From: WHTI01 sp963826105
GTDB lineage: Bacteria > Actinomycetota > CADDZG01 > WHSQ01
DNA: 64,000 bases
Assembly (NCBI GenBank): GCA_963826105.1
Contig: CAWGWA010000013.1
Location: forward strand, 1 to 64,000
Direction: 5' to 3'
Position 1 is the first letter of the stretch. Each line of letters opens with the position of its first letter. Under the pieces are notes generated by a model, which worked only from the letters and a program-made list of their open reading frames with translations, was not told the DNA's origin and made no database searches. Positions 1 through 9,760 of this stretch are shown here, piece after piece. Made by a program: the position numbers and the translations under genes.

Positions 1-35
1 AACGGCGCTTAGCGTGTACGCGTTTCAGCGTATTG

Positions 36-287
36 CTAAAAATTTTTAAACTCGCCAAAGATTTCCGTTTCACCCACGACGGGTGAATGCAAACCGCAGA
101 TGATTTCCAGAATGAGAGTGTAAGCTTCACGCCCCCGGTGGATTTCGAATTGGGTCGTGGCGGGAGGATTTTGGCTTTCATCAAGCCAGGCGATATGCAG
201 GAGACGCAGACAGGTTTTGAAAGAATAACTTGAAAAACCTGGGAGTGGTTTTTCTAGCCCTGTCGGATTCTTTTTATGAAATTTCAA
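36..287 (-). pseudogene. hemA: Glutamyl-tRNA reductase fragment, frameshifted
   Basis: The 83-residue stretch contains KTCLRLLH, which fits the TCxR active-site cysteine motif of glutamyl-tRNA reductase, followed by CGLHSPVVGETEIFGEFK, the family signature (usually CGLxSxVxGExQIxGQ). HemA reduces charged glutamyl-tRNA to glutamate-1-semialdehyde, the first step of C5 tetrapyrrole synthesis. The frame stops just after GEFKNF at a run of five T on the minus strand; removing one T restores a continuation. Only the N-terminal part is present because the window edge cuts the gene. The break is most simply a homopolymer indel, but a real pseudogene cannot be excluded. Confidence 0.6.
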
Positions 288-409
288 AGTCCAGCTAGCA
301 TCTCAACTCAATACTACTTGAAAGGGAGATGATAATTGTCACTGAAATGTCATAGACCTGTAATTTAGGAGCTCCGTTGGCACATCAAAATACCTATAAT
401 TACTATAAT

Positions 410-438
410 TTGACAAATTTTCAGGCGCAAGATTTGAT
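410..438 (+). promoter_or_regulatory. Possible sigma70-type promoter
   Basis: TTGACA at 410-415 is followed after 17 bases by TTTGAT at 433-438, a weak -10 match, in an AT-rich stretch ahead of the small secreted protein that starts near 515. The rest of 288-514 shows no convincing gene; a minus-strand open frame there has no recognisable features. Confidence 0.25.
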
Positions 439-514
439 GGGGCCAGACAAACGACGGACAAACATAGATCTTTACAAAATTGCCTCAAAAACAGAGATGC
501 AACCGAGAACCCCC

Positions 515-905
515 ATGAAAACTGCATAGTTTTAGTTCTTTTCCTGATCGGATTTACAAGCCAGGCCAAGGCCGATTTGAACCCTTTGCCGGCAGCTGCG
601 CGCACAGTGAAGCTGAAAAAGGCCTCATTGCCGGAATGTTAGGCAAGATCAATCCCTTTGGCACCTGGAAAGGCACCCTAGATACAAACCCAATGGTCGT
701 AAAGTTGTCTAAAGCTGGCGGCTCTTATACAGGCGAACTCGACTATAACGGTAGTCACTACGGACCCACCGGCGTCCAACTCTGCGATTACGGCGGCTCC
801 TATTCCGTTATCGTCTATGGCTACGAAGCCATGGTCACTATTATCAGCAAGACAAAAATCACCATCACTTTCAATGGCGACACTGTCACTCTTAAAAAAC
901 AATAA
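515..905 (+). pseudogene. Small secreted protein, frameshifted
   Basis: An ATG at 515 opens MKTA, then an indel zone leads into VLFLIGFTSQAKAD, a typical Sec signal-peptide core ending in an AxA-like cleavage site. A second shift gives the frame that runs FAGSCAHSEAEKGLIAGMLGKINPFGTWKG and on to a stop at 905. The mature part (about 90 residues) is rich in Gly, Tyr and Thr and looks like a small beta-rich extracytoplasmic domain. I do not recognise the family. Alternatively the clean frame from 636 alone is the gene. The multiple shifts match the error pattern of this half of the window. Confidence 0.45.
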
Positions 906-924
906 GCTTGAATTCAAAAAAAAG

Positions 925-950
925 TGAGACGCGGAAATTTCCGCGTCTCA
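925..950. terminator. Perfect 26-bp palindrome, terminator-like
   Basis: TGAGACGCGGAAA and its exact reverse complement meet at 937/938. A run of A precedes it (916-923), so on the minus strand it reads as a stem followed by a T-run. For the plus-strand gene ending at 905 it lies 20 bases downstream and could act as a terminator there too, although no T-run follows on that strand. The right edge overlaps the ATG at 950. Confidence 0.5.
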
Positions 951-1617
951 TGCTCAGCCTCACATTTATTATTTCACTGAATGCATTTGCGAGCGTCTGG
1001 TCTCCCAGCCCTCGAGCACCAAGACAATTCCCGTGAATCCCTACACCCAGCCTCCATTGAAACGGTTTCCTGACCGTCAACCACCCGCCTCTCTTGCCTC
1101 TTGCATGAGACTCATCGTGATTTTACGCAAGCTCCGGCAAAAAGTTGAAAGGCCGGATCGTCATCAATCGCGATCTTGAAGTTGAAGTTCGAGAAATTTT
1201 CAAGATCATTAAGATTCCGTTTCCCTCACCTCCGTCATTCCGGTGAACGATCGCCGCTTTGACTGGAGCGATTCCAAATCTATGGCGGCTGACAACACTT
1301 CTGCCTACAACTACCGCCCGCTCACAGGTGAATTGAAACTGTTCCCACATGCCTATGGCCGCGCCGTCGACATCAATCCCAAGTACAACCCTTATTTTGA
1401 AAAAAACCAGCGATGAAGCTAACGTCTGAACCGGCCGGTGCCGGGTCAACGCCAAATCCCGCGGTGCTCTTTCCGTGGAGGATCCAAAAGCTAAGCAAGT
1501 GATCCAGGCCTTCACCGACCGTGGATGGAAATGGGGCGGCGATTGGGACCGTCAAAGATTACCAGCATTTTGAAAAGATAGGTGAGAAAGCCGGTCCCCG
1601 CCCTATTGCCAACTTTA
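950..1617 (+). pseudogene. Secreted M15-type D-Ala-D-Ala carboxypeptidase, frameshifted
   Basis: Pieced together over several shifts, the plus strand reads a signal peptide (MLSLTFIISLNAFASVWS, from 950), then VNDRRFDWSDSKSMAADNTSAYNYRP, then LFPHAYGRAVDINPKYNPY, then AFTDRGWKWGGDWD and DYQHFEK. These are the hallmarks of the Peptidase_M15_4 (VanY/endolysin-like) zinc peptidases: the HxxxxAxD zinc motif (HAYGRAVD), the GWxWGG strand and the final H of the DYQHFE motif. Such enzymes cut D-Ala-containing peptidoglycan peptides. At least four indels separate the pieces. The end overlaps or abuts the convergent permease gene at 1615. Confidence 0.6.
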
Positions 1618-2460
1618 ATGGGCCGCCGAGTGCCGCGCCACCAATGAAGAAGCGACCAAACTTAAAACGATCACGCCCAGACCGATAAACTGGGGAAGCG
1701 CCAGAGATTCATGGAATACAAACCATCCAATGAGCACGGCCCAAAAAATTCCGGCGTAATTATAAATCATCACCGTCGCCGCTTTTTCCATTTGGTAGGC
1801 CTTGGTCATATGGTTCTGGCCCAACTGGGTCAAAATACTCAAAAGCAAAATGACTGCCCAATCAATTGCCGAGGGGGAAACCCACTGATAGACCGTCGGC
1901 CCGATCATCAGTGGTGAGCTGATCAGGGGGAAATAAAAAATCACCACCATCGGATGGTCAGTGATTCGCAACATTCGGACACAGGTGTAGGCACAAGCCG
2001 CCATGAAGGCGCCGGCCACACCGACTCCCGCCAGTCCCAAGTCACTGAAGGGTCCCAGCCTTTCACTAAAATAACGCCGGCAAAAGCGATCAGCAGAAAT
2101 AAAGCCTGGGACCGATCGACCTTTTCTGCCAGCAAGAAATGGGCGATGAGCACGGTGAAAAGCGGGGCCATGTTGGAAAACGTCATCGCCATTGCCATCG
2201 GCGTCCGGGGGCAGGCAGTAAAAAAGTCCCAATAAGAAGTTGCCGAAGAAACCGCGCAACAACAAAAGCCGCCGGTTGGCTCCCCAAGATGTCATTTGCT
2301 TGAGAGCGGCGAAACAGGCCACCAAAGTCACGAGCCCGCGAAAAAAAACAAGCTGAGGTGTCGGAATGTGAGGCAAAAATTTTACACAGACGTTAAGACC
2401 CGTAAAGAAAACCGTGGCGAGAAGAAGGTAAGAAGCCGCTTTGCTCATCAGACAGGGCAT
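1615..2460 (-). pseudogene. EamA/DMT-family permease with compensating frameshifts
   Basis: The protein from about 2460 has the repeated membrane-helix layout of drug/metabolite transporters (EamA): N-terminal helices with LLATVFFTGLNVCVKFLPHIP and FFRGLVTLVACF, and a C-terminal half with YNYAGIFWAVLIGWFVFHE, the usual final-helix motif. Around 2040-2200 the frame is lost and the missing middle (MTFSNMAPLFTVLIAHFLLAEKV) is in another frame, so two indels compensate. Probably an inner-membrane exporter of small metabolites; the substrate cannot be told. Start taken at MPCLMSKAAS because upstream residues overlap the divergent ferredoxin region. Confidence 0.6.
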
Positions 2461-2503
2461 TATACGCCCTTGAGCAGTTCCGGGCAAAGAATTTAATGGG
2501 CTT

Positions 2504-2786
2504 GTGAAGTCGACCATCACACTTGAACTCTACGGCGAAACGCACGTTATTTGAATCTGAAGAAGGCGAAACCATTCTCGACACCGCTTAGGAACAATAT
2601 CGACGCCCCTTACGCCTGCATGTCAGGCACCTGCAATTCCTGCCAGGCCAAAACCATTTCCGGCCAGGTAAGAATGGAAGGCGCGGAAGCCCTCACCGAA
2701 GATGAAATCGCAGAAGGTGAAGAATCGCTTCCTCCTATTTTACCCGGCCGACCACTCCAGTGGTTCATATTAAGTATCCCGAATAA
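2504..2786 (+). pseudogene. 2Fe-2S ferredoxin-like protein, frameshifted
   Basis: The central piece NIDAPYACMSGTCNSCQAK carries the plant-type [2Fe-2S] ligand motif C-x4-C-x2-C, followed by GQVRMEGAEALTEDEIAEG and, after a shift, RPTTPVVHIKYPE and a stop. Upstream pieces (KSTITLELYGE, ETILDTAL) are the usual beta-grasp strand and first helix of such ferredoxins. The fourth cysteine expected in an LTCQ-like motif falls exactly where the frame is damaged. Around 94 residues, matching stand-alone ferredoxins or the C-terminal domain of phenylacetyl-CoA oxygenase reductases. It would carry electrons in the cytoplasm; the partner is unknown. Confidence 0.6.
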
Positions 2787-3329
2787 AGCCAGGTTTTTAA
2801 CTTCCGGTTTCGCCGCCGGCGTTCCAGGTGTTTCCAGGAGTGGGTGCGACGGGTTCGTCCGAGGATTATTGATCTTGGGAGATGCATTGTTAGATTTGAA
2901 GGGATTCTGTTGCGGATCCCCTTCCAAGGGTTTGTTCTCTGGACGATGGCCGCCGGTTTTGGGGTAACAATCCTCGTAGATCAATCCATATTGGTTAAAA
3001 ATTTGGCCTTGGCACGGCCGGAGGCGGGATCGCGTTTTTTTCTTTCAAAGTTGATCGTCAACATTTTTGAACCGTGATCGTAGGATTTTGAAATGAACTT
3101 GAAGGACGAAGATTCACCCTTCTTTAAGGTGATGATCTGGCTCTCCCGCCGAATCTTTTTTATTCTTGCATTTCACACGGCACGAATCTCACCGGAAATT
3201 CAGGCGGCGGCTTTTTCTAGAAGAGGAAACATAAACGTTAATGAGAAGATCGCCGTCAACGATATGGGGCCCCGCCTGTGCTAAGGCAATACTGGGAATA
3301 AAAATGAAAATGCTCAAAACATATTTCAT
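2770..3329 (-). pseudogene. Secreted protein of unknown function, frameshifted
   Basis: On the minus strand an ATG at 3329 begins MKYVLSIFIFIPSIALAQAG, a clear signal peptide, followed by PHIVDGDLLINVYVSSS. After indels, later pieces read LKKGESSSFKFISKSYDHG, MLTINFERKKRDPASGRAKA and a proline- and asparagine-rich tail (EDCYPKTGGHRPENKPLEG and onward) ending near 2770. I do not recognise the family. Being about 180-190 residues with a signal peptide and a low-complexity tail, it is probably periplasmic or outer-surface. The boundaries after the signal peptide are uncertain. Confidence 0.35.
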
Positions 3330-3474
3330 GACGGCTCTTTAATTTGGCGCGAATCACGGCGTCTCAACTTACCCCAGTTTAAGGCATTTCCCGGGTTCCC
3401 GCCATGGACCAAGAGTCTCCGTCTCATTTCGGGACGATTTTCATGCCAAAGTCCGGTGTATTGCGAGGCGGGGT

Positions 3475-3668
3475 GCTCGCTTCGGCCTAAGCGTGCTTCG
3501 CGAAGTGCATCCGTCCATGAGAAGTGTTTCGGATCGCCTTCCGGGCGATCCGATGATAATAGTGTTTCTTTTTGTATTTGTATTATAGCTCGGACGGCCC
3601 GGATGGCCGTACAAAAAGCCCTCTCATGGACGGACACACTCCGCGATCCTTGCTCAGCTAAAGGGAGC
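3475..3668. repeat. Long imperfect inverted repeat element
   Basis: Arms 3475-3522 and 3622-3668 are imperfect reverse complements over about 47 bases; the inner 12 bases (CCGTCCATGAGA / TCTCATGGACGG) match exactly and 19 of the inner 23 match. Between them lie two smaller hairpins, 3530-3538/3544-3552 (CGGATCGCC stem) and 3594-3599/3605-3610 (ACGGCC stem). It lies between two minus-strand genes and no protein is evident. It could be a palindromic intergenic element or a structured RNA. Only one copy is in the window. Confidence 0.45.
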
Positions 3669-3691
3669 ACAAACGCCATACACATAATAAA

Positions 3692-3713
3692 AAAGCCTCC
3701 GCAAGGAGGCTTT
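3692..3713 (-). terminator. Rho-independent terminator of the FKBP gene
   Basis: AAAGCCTCC GCAA GGAGGCTTT forms a 9-bp stem with a 4-base loop 25 bases beyond the FKBP stop codon. On the minus strand it is followed by a T-rich run (A-run at 3685-3694 on plus), the classic intrinsic terminator layout. Confidence 0.75.
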
Positions 3714-3737
3714 CTGAAATCTGATTTTGAGTTCAGA

Positions 3738-4453
3738 TTATTTTGTCTTCGTCGGCTTGGAGCCGGGTTTGGGAGTTTCGTCTTTCACGATCTCCAGCAA
3801 TTCCACTTCAAATTTCGAGCGGCGCCCGGCTTGATCACCGGGGGAGCTCCACGATCTTTGTAAGCGATGTCTGCGGGGCAAACCAGAATGGCTTTACCGC
3901 CCACTTTCATTTTTTGAACGCCTTCAGTCCAGCAGGGAATCACGCCGTTGAGCGGGAATGTGGCGGGCTGACCGCGGTCTTTGGAAGAGTCGAACACAGT
4001 TCCGTCGCGGAGTGTGCCGTGATAGTGAACTTTCACTTTATCAGTAGCTACGGGAGCAGGACCCGCACCAGCGGCGACTTTCGCGGTAAATGAGGCCGGT
4101 TTCAGTTTTCATCGAGCCAGTTTCTTTGGCTTCTTTATCGATGAAAGACTGAGAGTCTTCTTTTCTTTTTCAGCGAAAACAGTGGAGCGCTTTTGAACCA
4201 AAGTTCCGACATTCACCACTTGTTGTTTCACATCAAAGTCAGGCTTCACGTCTTTCATGCCGTCCTCAAGACCTTTCTGAAAACTCTCATTTCCTGATTG
4301 GTCAATTGGAAGACTTGTAATTTTTTACCCATGTCGTGAGCGATGGCATAAATTGTTTTTTTCATCGTCAGTCTTCGGGCTCGCGGTTCCACCAGTACAG
4401 TTGGCCAAAATTAGGCCGGCGCACACCATTAACAAAATATTTAAAGCTTTCAT
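3738..4453 (-). pseudogene. FKBP-type peptidyl-prolyl isomerase lipoprotein, frameshifted
   Basis: A strong ribosome site (AAGGAG) precedes an ATG at 4453 that starts MKALNILLMVCAGLILANC, a lipoprotein signal with a lipobox-like cysteine. Later pieces give an FkpA/Mip-like helical N-domain (DVKPDFDVKQQVVNVGTLVQ) and the catalytic FKBP core: VKVHYHGTLRDGTVFDSS, GVIPCWTEGVQKMKVGGKA and PPVIKPGA, ending in TPKPGSKPTKTK. It would catalyse proline isomerisation during folding in the periplasm. The frame is interrupted several times, including one shift after KPGA. Family assignment of the core is secure. Confidence 0.8.
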
Positions 4454-4559
4454 TAGTTAGTCTCCTTATAATGCTGCAAGTCCTCATCATAGTTACGTAA
4501 TTGAATATTTCAAACTTATTCCTAGACATTTAGCAGCGTAACTTTCTTCTATTTTGCTT

Positions 4560-5799
4560 ATGAAGAAAGCACCTTGGCACCGCCTCAACCGGGCTCAATG
4601 GGCCTGGGCCTCTTCTGATTGGGCCAATTCGCCTACACCACGACGGTCATCGCGGTGTTTTTCCCGATTTTCTTCAAGCAGTATTGGGCCTCCGGCCTCC
4701 CCGCCTCGGAGAGCGCCTCTATCTGGGCGCCGTGAACTCCTTCAACAGTGCGGTTCTCTTTGTCATCGCCCCTCCAAGGAACCTCGCCAACATCTTGGGC
4801 GCCGAACTTGGGCTTTTGGCTTTCACTTTCATCGGAAGCGCCGCCCTAGTGCCCTTTTACTTATCGCCCAAGGCCATTGGACAATGGCTTTGGTCTTTTT
4901 TACCCTGTCCAATTTGGGATACTGGGCCAGCTTCTGATCTCTAATGACGCTCTCCTAATGAATGTTTCGACCGATGAAGACATCTCCTTTGTGTCCAGCG
5001 CGGGCTATGCTCTTGGCTACCTGGGAGGAGGACTGCTCATCATTCTCAACGCGTGGGCTGTCCAATCCCCTTCCACTTTCGGCCTGTCCTCAGCGGCGGA
5101 AGCGGTTCAGTGGTCTTTTTTGAGTGTCGCCCTGTGGTGGACTCTGTTTTCTATTCCCATGTATCTCTACGTCCCAGAAAAAGCACAAGCCGCACGGAAA
5201 ATTTCTTTTGCTCAAGTTTCAAAGGAAGTGTGGCGAACCCTAAAAAAATGTTCACCTACAAGCCGCTCTTTTTTCTTCCTTATCGCCTACATTTTTTATA
5301 TCGATGGGATCAATACGATTATCAAAATGGCCGTGGACTTCGCCCTCAGCATCAGCTGATTCCGGCGACCTTATCAAGGCCATTATTCTTGTTCAGTTCA
5401 TCGGCTTCCGCCGCGCTCGCTTACACCTCGTTAGCCGGAAAAATCGGCGACAAAAACTCTCTGTATTTGGGTTTGGCAGTTTATTCCTGCGCTACGATTT
5501 ACAGTTATTTCATTACCACCGCCGGTGAATTTTACCTCCTGGCTGCCGTGATCGGTCTTGCGCAAGGCGGCCTGCAGCGATGAGCCGGTCCTACTTTGGC
5601 AAGATGATACCCAAAGAACATGCCGGTGAATTCTTTGGGGTTTATAACATGGTAGGAAAATTCTCCGCCGTTGCTGGGCCCGTTGGCGATCGAATTATCA
5701 GTCTATCGACACAAAATCCGAGGCTCTCCCTGGGAGTGATTTTTATCTTTTTTGTCGCGGGAGCGGTATTGCTCTCAAAAGTAAACCCCCAGAAGATAG
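4560..5799 (+). pseudogene. Atg22/UMF1-family MFS transporter, frameshifted
   Basis: Across shifts the product reads MKKAPWHRLNRAQWAWA.FDWANSAYTTTV, the N-terminal DWANSAY signature of the UMF1/Atg22-like major facilitator branch, then SAGYALGYLGGGLLI and, near the end, GLAQGGLQ.SRSYFGKMIPKE and EFFGVYNMVGKFSAVAGP, both typical family motifs. About 410 residues and 11-12 membrane segments are expected. Bacterial members are thought to export metabolites; the substrate is unknown. At least five indels occur. The end at 5799 assumes one extra C in the C5 run near 5786-5790; otherwise the frame continues to 5906. Confidence 0.7.
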
Positions 5800-5813
5800 C
5801 TTCTACTTCATAT

Positions 5814-6018
5814 CTATTTTACTCCGCCGGTGATGTTCGCGATCAGGTTGTAAGGGAGGCGCCGGCGGCGACGAGCAAACCCGTCGGGGATGAAGGATCA
5901 GCATAAAGAACAGCATCAGCGACCACTTGGAAAAAAGAACCATGAATCCGCTGATTTCGGGAACATTGGATTGAATCCAGGAACTGATCAATAGAACGGG
6001 GAAAACCATTAGGGCCAT
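5814..6018 (-). pseudogene. Fragment of a small membrane protein
   Basis: Minus-strand reading from 6018 gives two hydrophobic stretches (MALMVFPVLLISSWI and LFSKWSLMLFFMLILHP), then after a shift PYNLIANITGG and a stop at 5814. It sits just downstream of fadE on the same strand, convergent with the transporter. I do not recognise it, and its true start is unclear; it may be the tail of a longer broken gene. Confidence 0.3.
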
Positions 6019-6101
6019 CGAACGCAGTGGATCAAAAAACGGCTTTGCACAGCGAGAGGATGTGAATCCTCCGCAATGATTTGGTGCTAGTTCCGTCCTG
6101 A

Positions 6102-8605
6102 TTAATGCTCATAGCGCAGTTTCACATTGGGATCGGCGGCGATGGGCGTGTGAAGCCAGCCGCCCATTCGGCGGATGTATTCCTCTTGAGAGAAATCGTC
6201 GACCTGAATGGCTTCCCATCGCAACTCAAGGCTTTCTTCACCTGGTCAAACTCCGCTTGCGTGATCACTTTATTGGCTTTCAGCTCCGCGAAAATCACAT
6301 CGCCTTTGATCTTTGGCAGCTTCTTATCTCGCACGGCTTGCCGGACTTTCTTCTCGATCTCTTCCGATTTTTTGGCGGCCTTGAAAGCCTTATCCAAACG
6401 GGCCAAGGCCTCATTCTCAGTCAGTGGGAAGGTAAACACCTTTCCGTGAGCCGGTCGCGCTGCGGAGAATCCTGTTGAATCAAATCCGCAACTTTAAGAT
6501 TCAGGCGATCAGAATGCCACCGAGAAGGTGTTCATCCGCGCCCACCAAGCCAGGGGGCCCCGGAAAAGCCAGCTTAAACCAGGAACGGGAAGATTGGTCA
6601 AAATGCCTTCAAAACCTTTTTGGATTTCCAGCAGCGCGTGATTCAAGGCCCACTGAGCCACGGGAATAGCTCTTTTTTACCTTCATGCTCAAAGCGGCGA
6701 AGCACCGATGTCGCCAAATACATCCAACCCAAAACATTGGCGTAACGGCCGGTCAACTGCCCTTTTAATTTTAGCTTTCCGCCGAGAGAGCCCATGGCGA
6801 TATCGGCAAGAAGTCGCGAAAGAGCGGAAGCCCAGGACAATTTTTGATAATAACGGCGCAGCGGACCTCCCGGCGTCCTCGAAAAATTCGCGCGGGTCAC
6901 GCTGAGAACGATGGAGCGGAAAATGTTATGAACGATGTGGCCGATGTGGCCCCAGAACACTTTATCAAACGCCGTCGCGTCGTTTTTCTCGATCGCCGCC
7001 ACTTCCTGATAGGCAAAAGGATGGGCGCGCGAAGCTTTCCCTGGCCAAAATGATCAAAGTTCTGGTCATGATATTGGCGCCTTCAACAGTGATCCCAATT
7101 GGTATCGAAATATAACCGTGGGCCATCGTATTGCGGGGCCCTTGGGAAATTCCGGCGCCACCCAAAATGTCCATGGAGTGGTTGGTGAGGTTCTCATGAG
7201 TTCGTGTTGAAATATTTAGCTATCGCCGTGACCACGGGGGGCTTACACTTTGTCGATGGCGCCGGCGGTGAACTTACGGCAGGCTTCCATTATATAAGTG
7301 AGGCCGACAATTTTGGCGATGGATTCCTCCACGCCTTCCAAGCGGCCGATGGGAACTCCAAACTGTTTGCGGTTCACTGTGTGAGCGGAAATCGTGACTG
7401 GCATACTTGCCCGCTCCCGCAGCTTGAGACGGCAGGGAAATCCCGCGGCCCGCAGCCAGGCAATCCATCAACATCGTCCAACCGCGGCCGCAACCGGCGG
7501 CACCGCCGACAACCTGATCTTCAATGCTGACCACCACATCTTTGCCTTGCGTTTCGGACAATTATTAAAAGGAATTCCGAGCGGATCGTAGCGGCGGCCG
7601 ACGACCACACCGGGAGTGTTGGTCGGCACCAGTGCGCAGGTGATGCCCAAATCCTCGCCCTTACCGAGCAGATTTTCCGGGTCATACAGACGAAAGGCGA
7701 CACCCAAAAGTGTGGAGATCGCGGCCGATGTGATCCAGCGTTTGTTCCAATTCAGACGGACATACAGTTTGCCGTCGGCGCCTTTAAAAACGACGCCTGA
7801 GGCTTGCATGGCGCCGGCATCGCTTCCCGCCATCGGTTCAGTCAGGGCAAAACAGGATGCCGCCATTTGCCAAACAGACCGATATCTTTCTTTTGCGCAT
7901 CGGTCCCGTAGTGTAACAATAACTCTGCAGGCCCAGAGAATTGGGCACCATCACGCAAAACGCCAGGGGTGCTGAGCGGGTGGACACTTTGGCCACCACT
8001 TCCGAGTGGGCCGAAGCGAGATCCGAGTCCTCCATGCTGTAGGAATGATCATCCCGAAGAATTTTTCTTCTTAATATAATCCCAGGCTTGTTTGGGAAGC
8101 CAGTTTGCCAGAATGTCCAATCGTCAACAATGGAGCAAAGAGTGTCCACTTGCTTTTGCCATAAAGGATTTTTCTTTTTCAGTAGGTTCGGATAGGGCTC
8201 CTGCGAAATATTTTTCCAGTTGGGTTTGCCCGAGAAAAGTTCCGCGTCCACCCACACCACACCGGCTTCCAGAGCGGTTCTTTCCGTCTCCGAAATTTTG
8301 GGAACCAATTCCATCACCTTGAAGAGCTTGAGGACTCCTGTTCGGACACCAGCAAAGTGCGAATTGGGGGAATGTTAAACACAACCGCGACGGCGAGGAA
8401 GGTGGCAATCACCCAAATCGGCGCATTGAAACCCACCAGAAGACGCCAGCAAAGACTCATCCAAAGCGCCAGTGGGGCTCCCGGATATCCGAGGAGGATA
8501 AAGGCGGCCAATACCGAACAAATAAATCCAAAAATTTTCACCGAGCATGAAACCGAAATAAGAGAGCATGTCCAAAGTAAACCCCTTGTTTAGGTACTCC
8601 CCCAA
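6102..8605 (-). pseudogene. fadE: Acyl-CoA dehydrogenase FadE, multiply frameshifted
   Basis: The reconstructed product follows E. coli FadE from end to end: hydrophobic N-terminus (GYPGAPLALW... AVAVVFNIPPIR), the ELVPKISETERTALEAG and AELFSGKPNWKN segment, then FALTEPMAGSDAG (flavin/substrate loop), NKRWITSAA, GWTMLMDCLAAGRGISLP, and a C-terminus ending DDFSQEEYIRRMGGW and DPNVKLRYEH. FadE carries out the first oxidation of fatty acyl-CoA in beta-oxidation and is membrane-associated. The total span (about 2.5 kb) fits the usual length of about 810 residues. Ten or so indels break it. Start could be 8605 or the next ATG at 8569, which has an AAGGGG sequence upstream. Confidence 0.8.
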
Positions 8606-8769
8606 ATCTAGGCGAACTCAAGGGTTTTAACAAGGAATATAGATACTTACAGGCCTTTACTCAGTGAGCGAATACTCCAACTTATCGGTTCCAAATTGGG
8701 TTATAAGAAATAATTAACACCCCTCATCTAAATGAATAATTTTTTCTTTTTTTTTGGGTCTGGATATAC

Positions 8770-9052
8770 GTATTCCTGTACTGAACAGACGGCCACCCAA
8801 AGCCACTGTAGGGAGAGATTACCCCCTAATCTCGAATGACCCCCCAATTTAGAGATCCCCCAAAAAATCTCAAAAATTGAAACTCTCCGTGCCCCCCACC
8901 GAGAGCTTACTTTTTTTGTTTCCTGCAAAAAAAGTAAGCTCTCCTTCAGTATTCCGTATTCAGCATTCCGTATTTTGAATACAAAATTCCGTATACAGAT
9001 AGGAATACAGTTCCAAATCCAGGCCCGAATACCGCCGAATACCACTGAATAC
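8770..9052. repeat. Cluster of GTATTC/GAATAC hexamers
   Basis: Exact copies start at 8770, 8949 and 8956 (GTATTC) and at 8977, 9003, 9027, 9037 and 9047 (GAATAC). The last three are spaced exactly 10 bases apart, one helical turn. Near-copies ATTCCGTAT occur three times at 8951-8994. The left copies point one way and the right copies the other, making an overall inverted arrangement around about 8970. Possible protein-binding array. Confidence 0.45.
8901..8943. terminator. 18-bp perfect hairpin, terminator-like
   Basis: GAGAGCTTACTTTTTTTG at 8901-8918 pairs exactly with 8926-8943 around a 7-base loop. No T-run follows on either strand beyond those inside the stem. It is about 300 bases upstream of fadE and not at the end of a recognised gene, so function is uncertain. 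Confidence 0.4.
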
Positions 9053-9431
9053 GACTAGAATTTCATTCTGTGAACGCCCTTCAGCTAAAAGATTTTCATT
9101 ACGTTCGAGGTGCAGTTCGTCACATCAAAGAGAATATCAAAAATGTTGTTATGGAACGGCTCAGCAGATTCATTCTTTGAAATCGATCAATCAATGCGCT
9201 TATCACGGAACCATTGACCTTAATTCATGAAATTGACATGGAACAGTCACCAGTTTTGAGACGGCCTTCTGCTCCAAATGCAATCTTAACGTGCGAAACA
9301 AAGAACACGGTCTCCACTAAAGTCCTATTCCCTGCCGCCAACTCCACGAGTCAATATTTTGGCGCTGCCAATTTTTTGATGTCAAAAACCCGGATTTTTT
9401 ATTATTTTCGTTAAATCCGTTGGAGTGAGCA

Positions 9432-9760
9432 TTGTCACAACTCAGTATCGCTATCTTTGCCTGTCTCGCTGAAAGCTTGCGGGCCCTCCAGCCAAAACCA
9501 CCAAAAAAGGACCGGTAGTTATGACAACCGCGCAGACAAAACATCCCACTGTCATTATTGAAACTTTCAGGAAGAGCACGTAAACCAATTGAAGGTTTGA
9601 AAGCCCCTGAATCCGTGAAAAACTTTCTCTCCTACGTCGACGACAAGTTCTTTGACGGCACGATTTTCCACCGAGTGATCGACGGCTTTATGCTCCAATG
9701 CGGTGGTTTCACTCAGGACATGAAAACAAAAAACCACCAAGGCCGCAATCCAATCCCACA
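9432..9760 (+). pseudogene. Cyclophilin-type peptidyl-prolyl isomerase, 5' part only
   Basis: The frame read from 9558 contains ESVKNFLSYVDDKFFDGTIF followed by HRVIDGFMLQCGGFTQDMKTK, the substrate-binding and catalytic core of bacterial cyclophilins (FHRVIxGFMxQGGxF). An ATG at 9521 starts MTTAQTKHPTVIIET, the expected first strand, one shift away, with AAGGA upstream. Still further upstream, from about 9432, a hydrophobic stretch ending LKACGP suggests a lipoprotein signal, in another frame. After about 9745 the protein no longer resembles a cyclophilin: the expected NEADNGL... and MAR... segments are absent. The gene is therefore lost at the junction with the degraded stretch, not at a natural stop. 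Confidence 0.7.

Larger units (their letters stand above)
8606..9431. other. AT-rich intergenic stretch without a convincing gene
   Basis: No open frame in this stretch carries a recognisable domain or ribosome site. It holds a T-rich tract (8739-8755), a long hairpin (8901-8943) and a cluster of GAATAC/GTATTC hexamers (8770-9052), listed separately. A 66-residue frame at 9214-9414 has no features supporting translation. Confidence 0.5.

Noticed and set aside
339..605. 88-codon minus-strand open frame near the left end
   Set aside because: No ribosome site or recognisable motif; overlaps the secreted-protein signal on the other strand.
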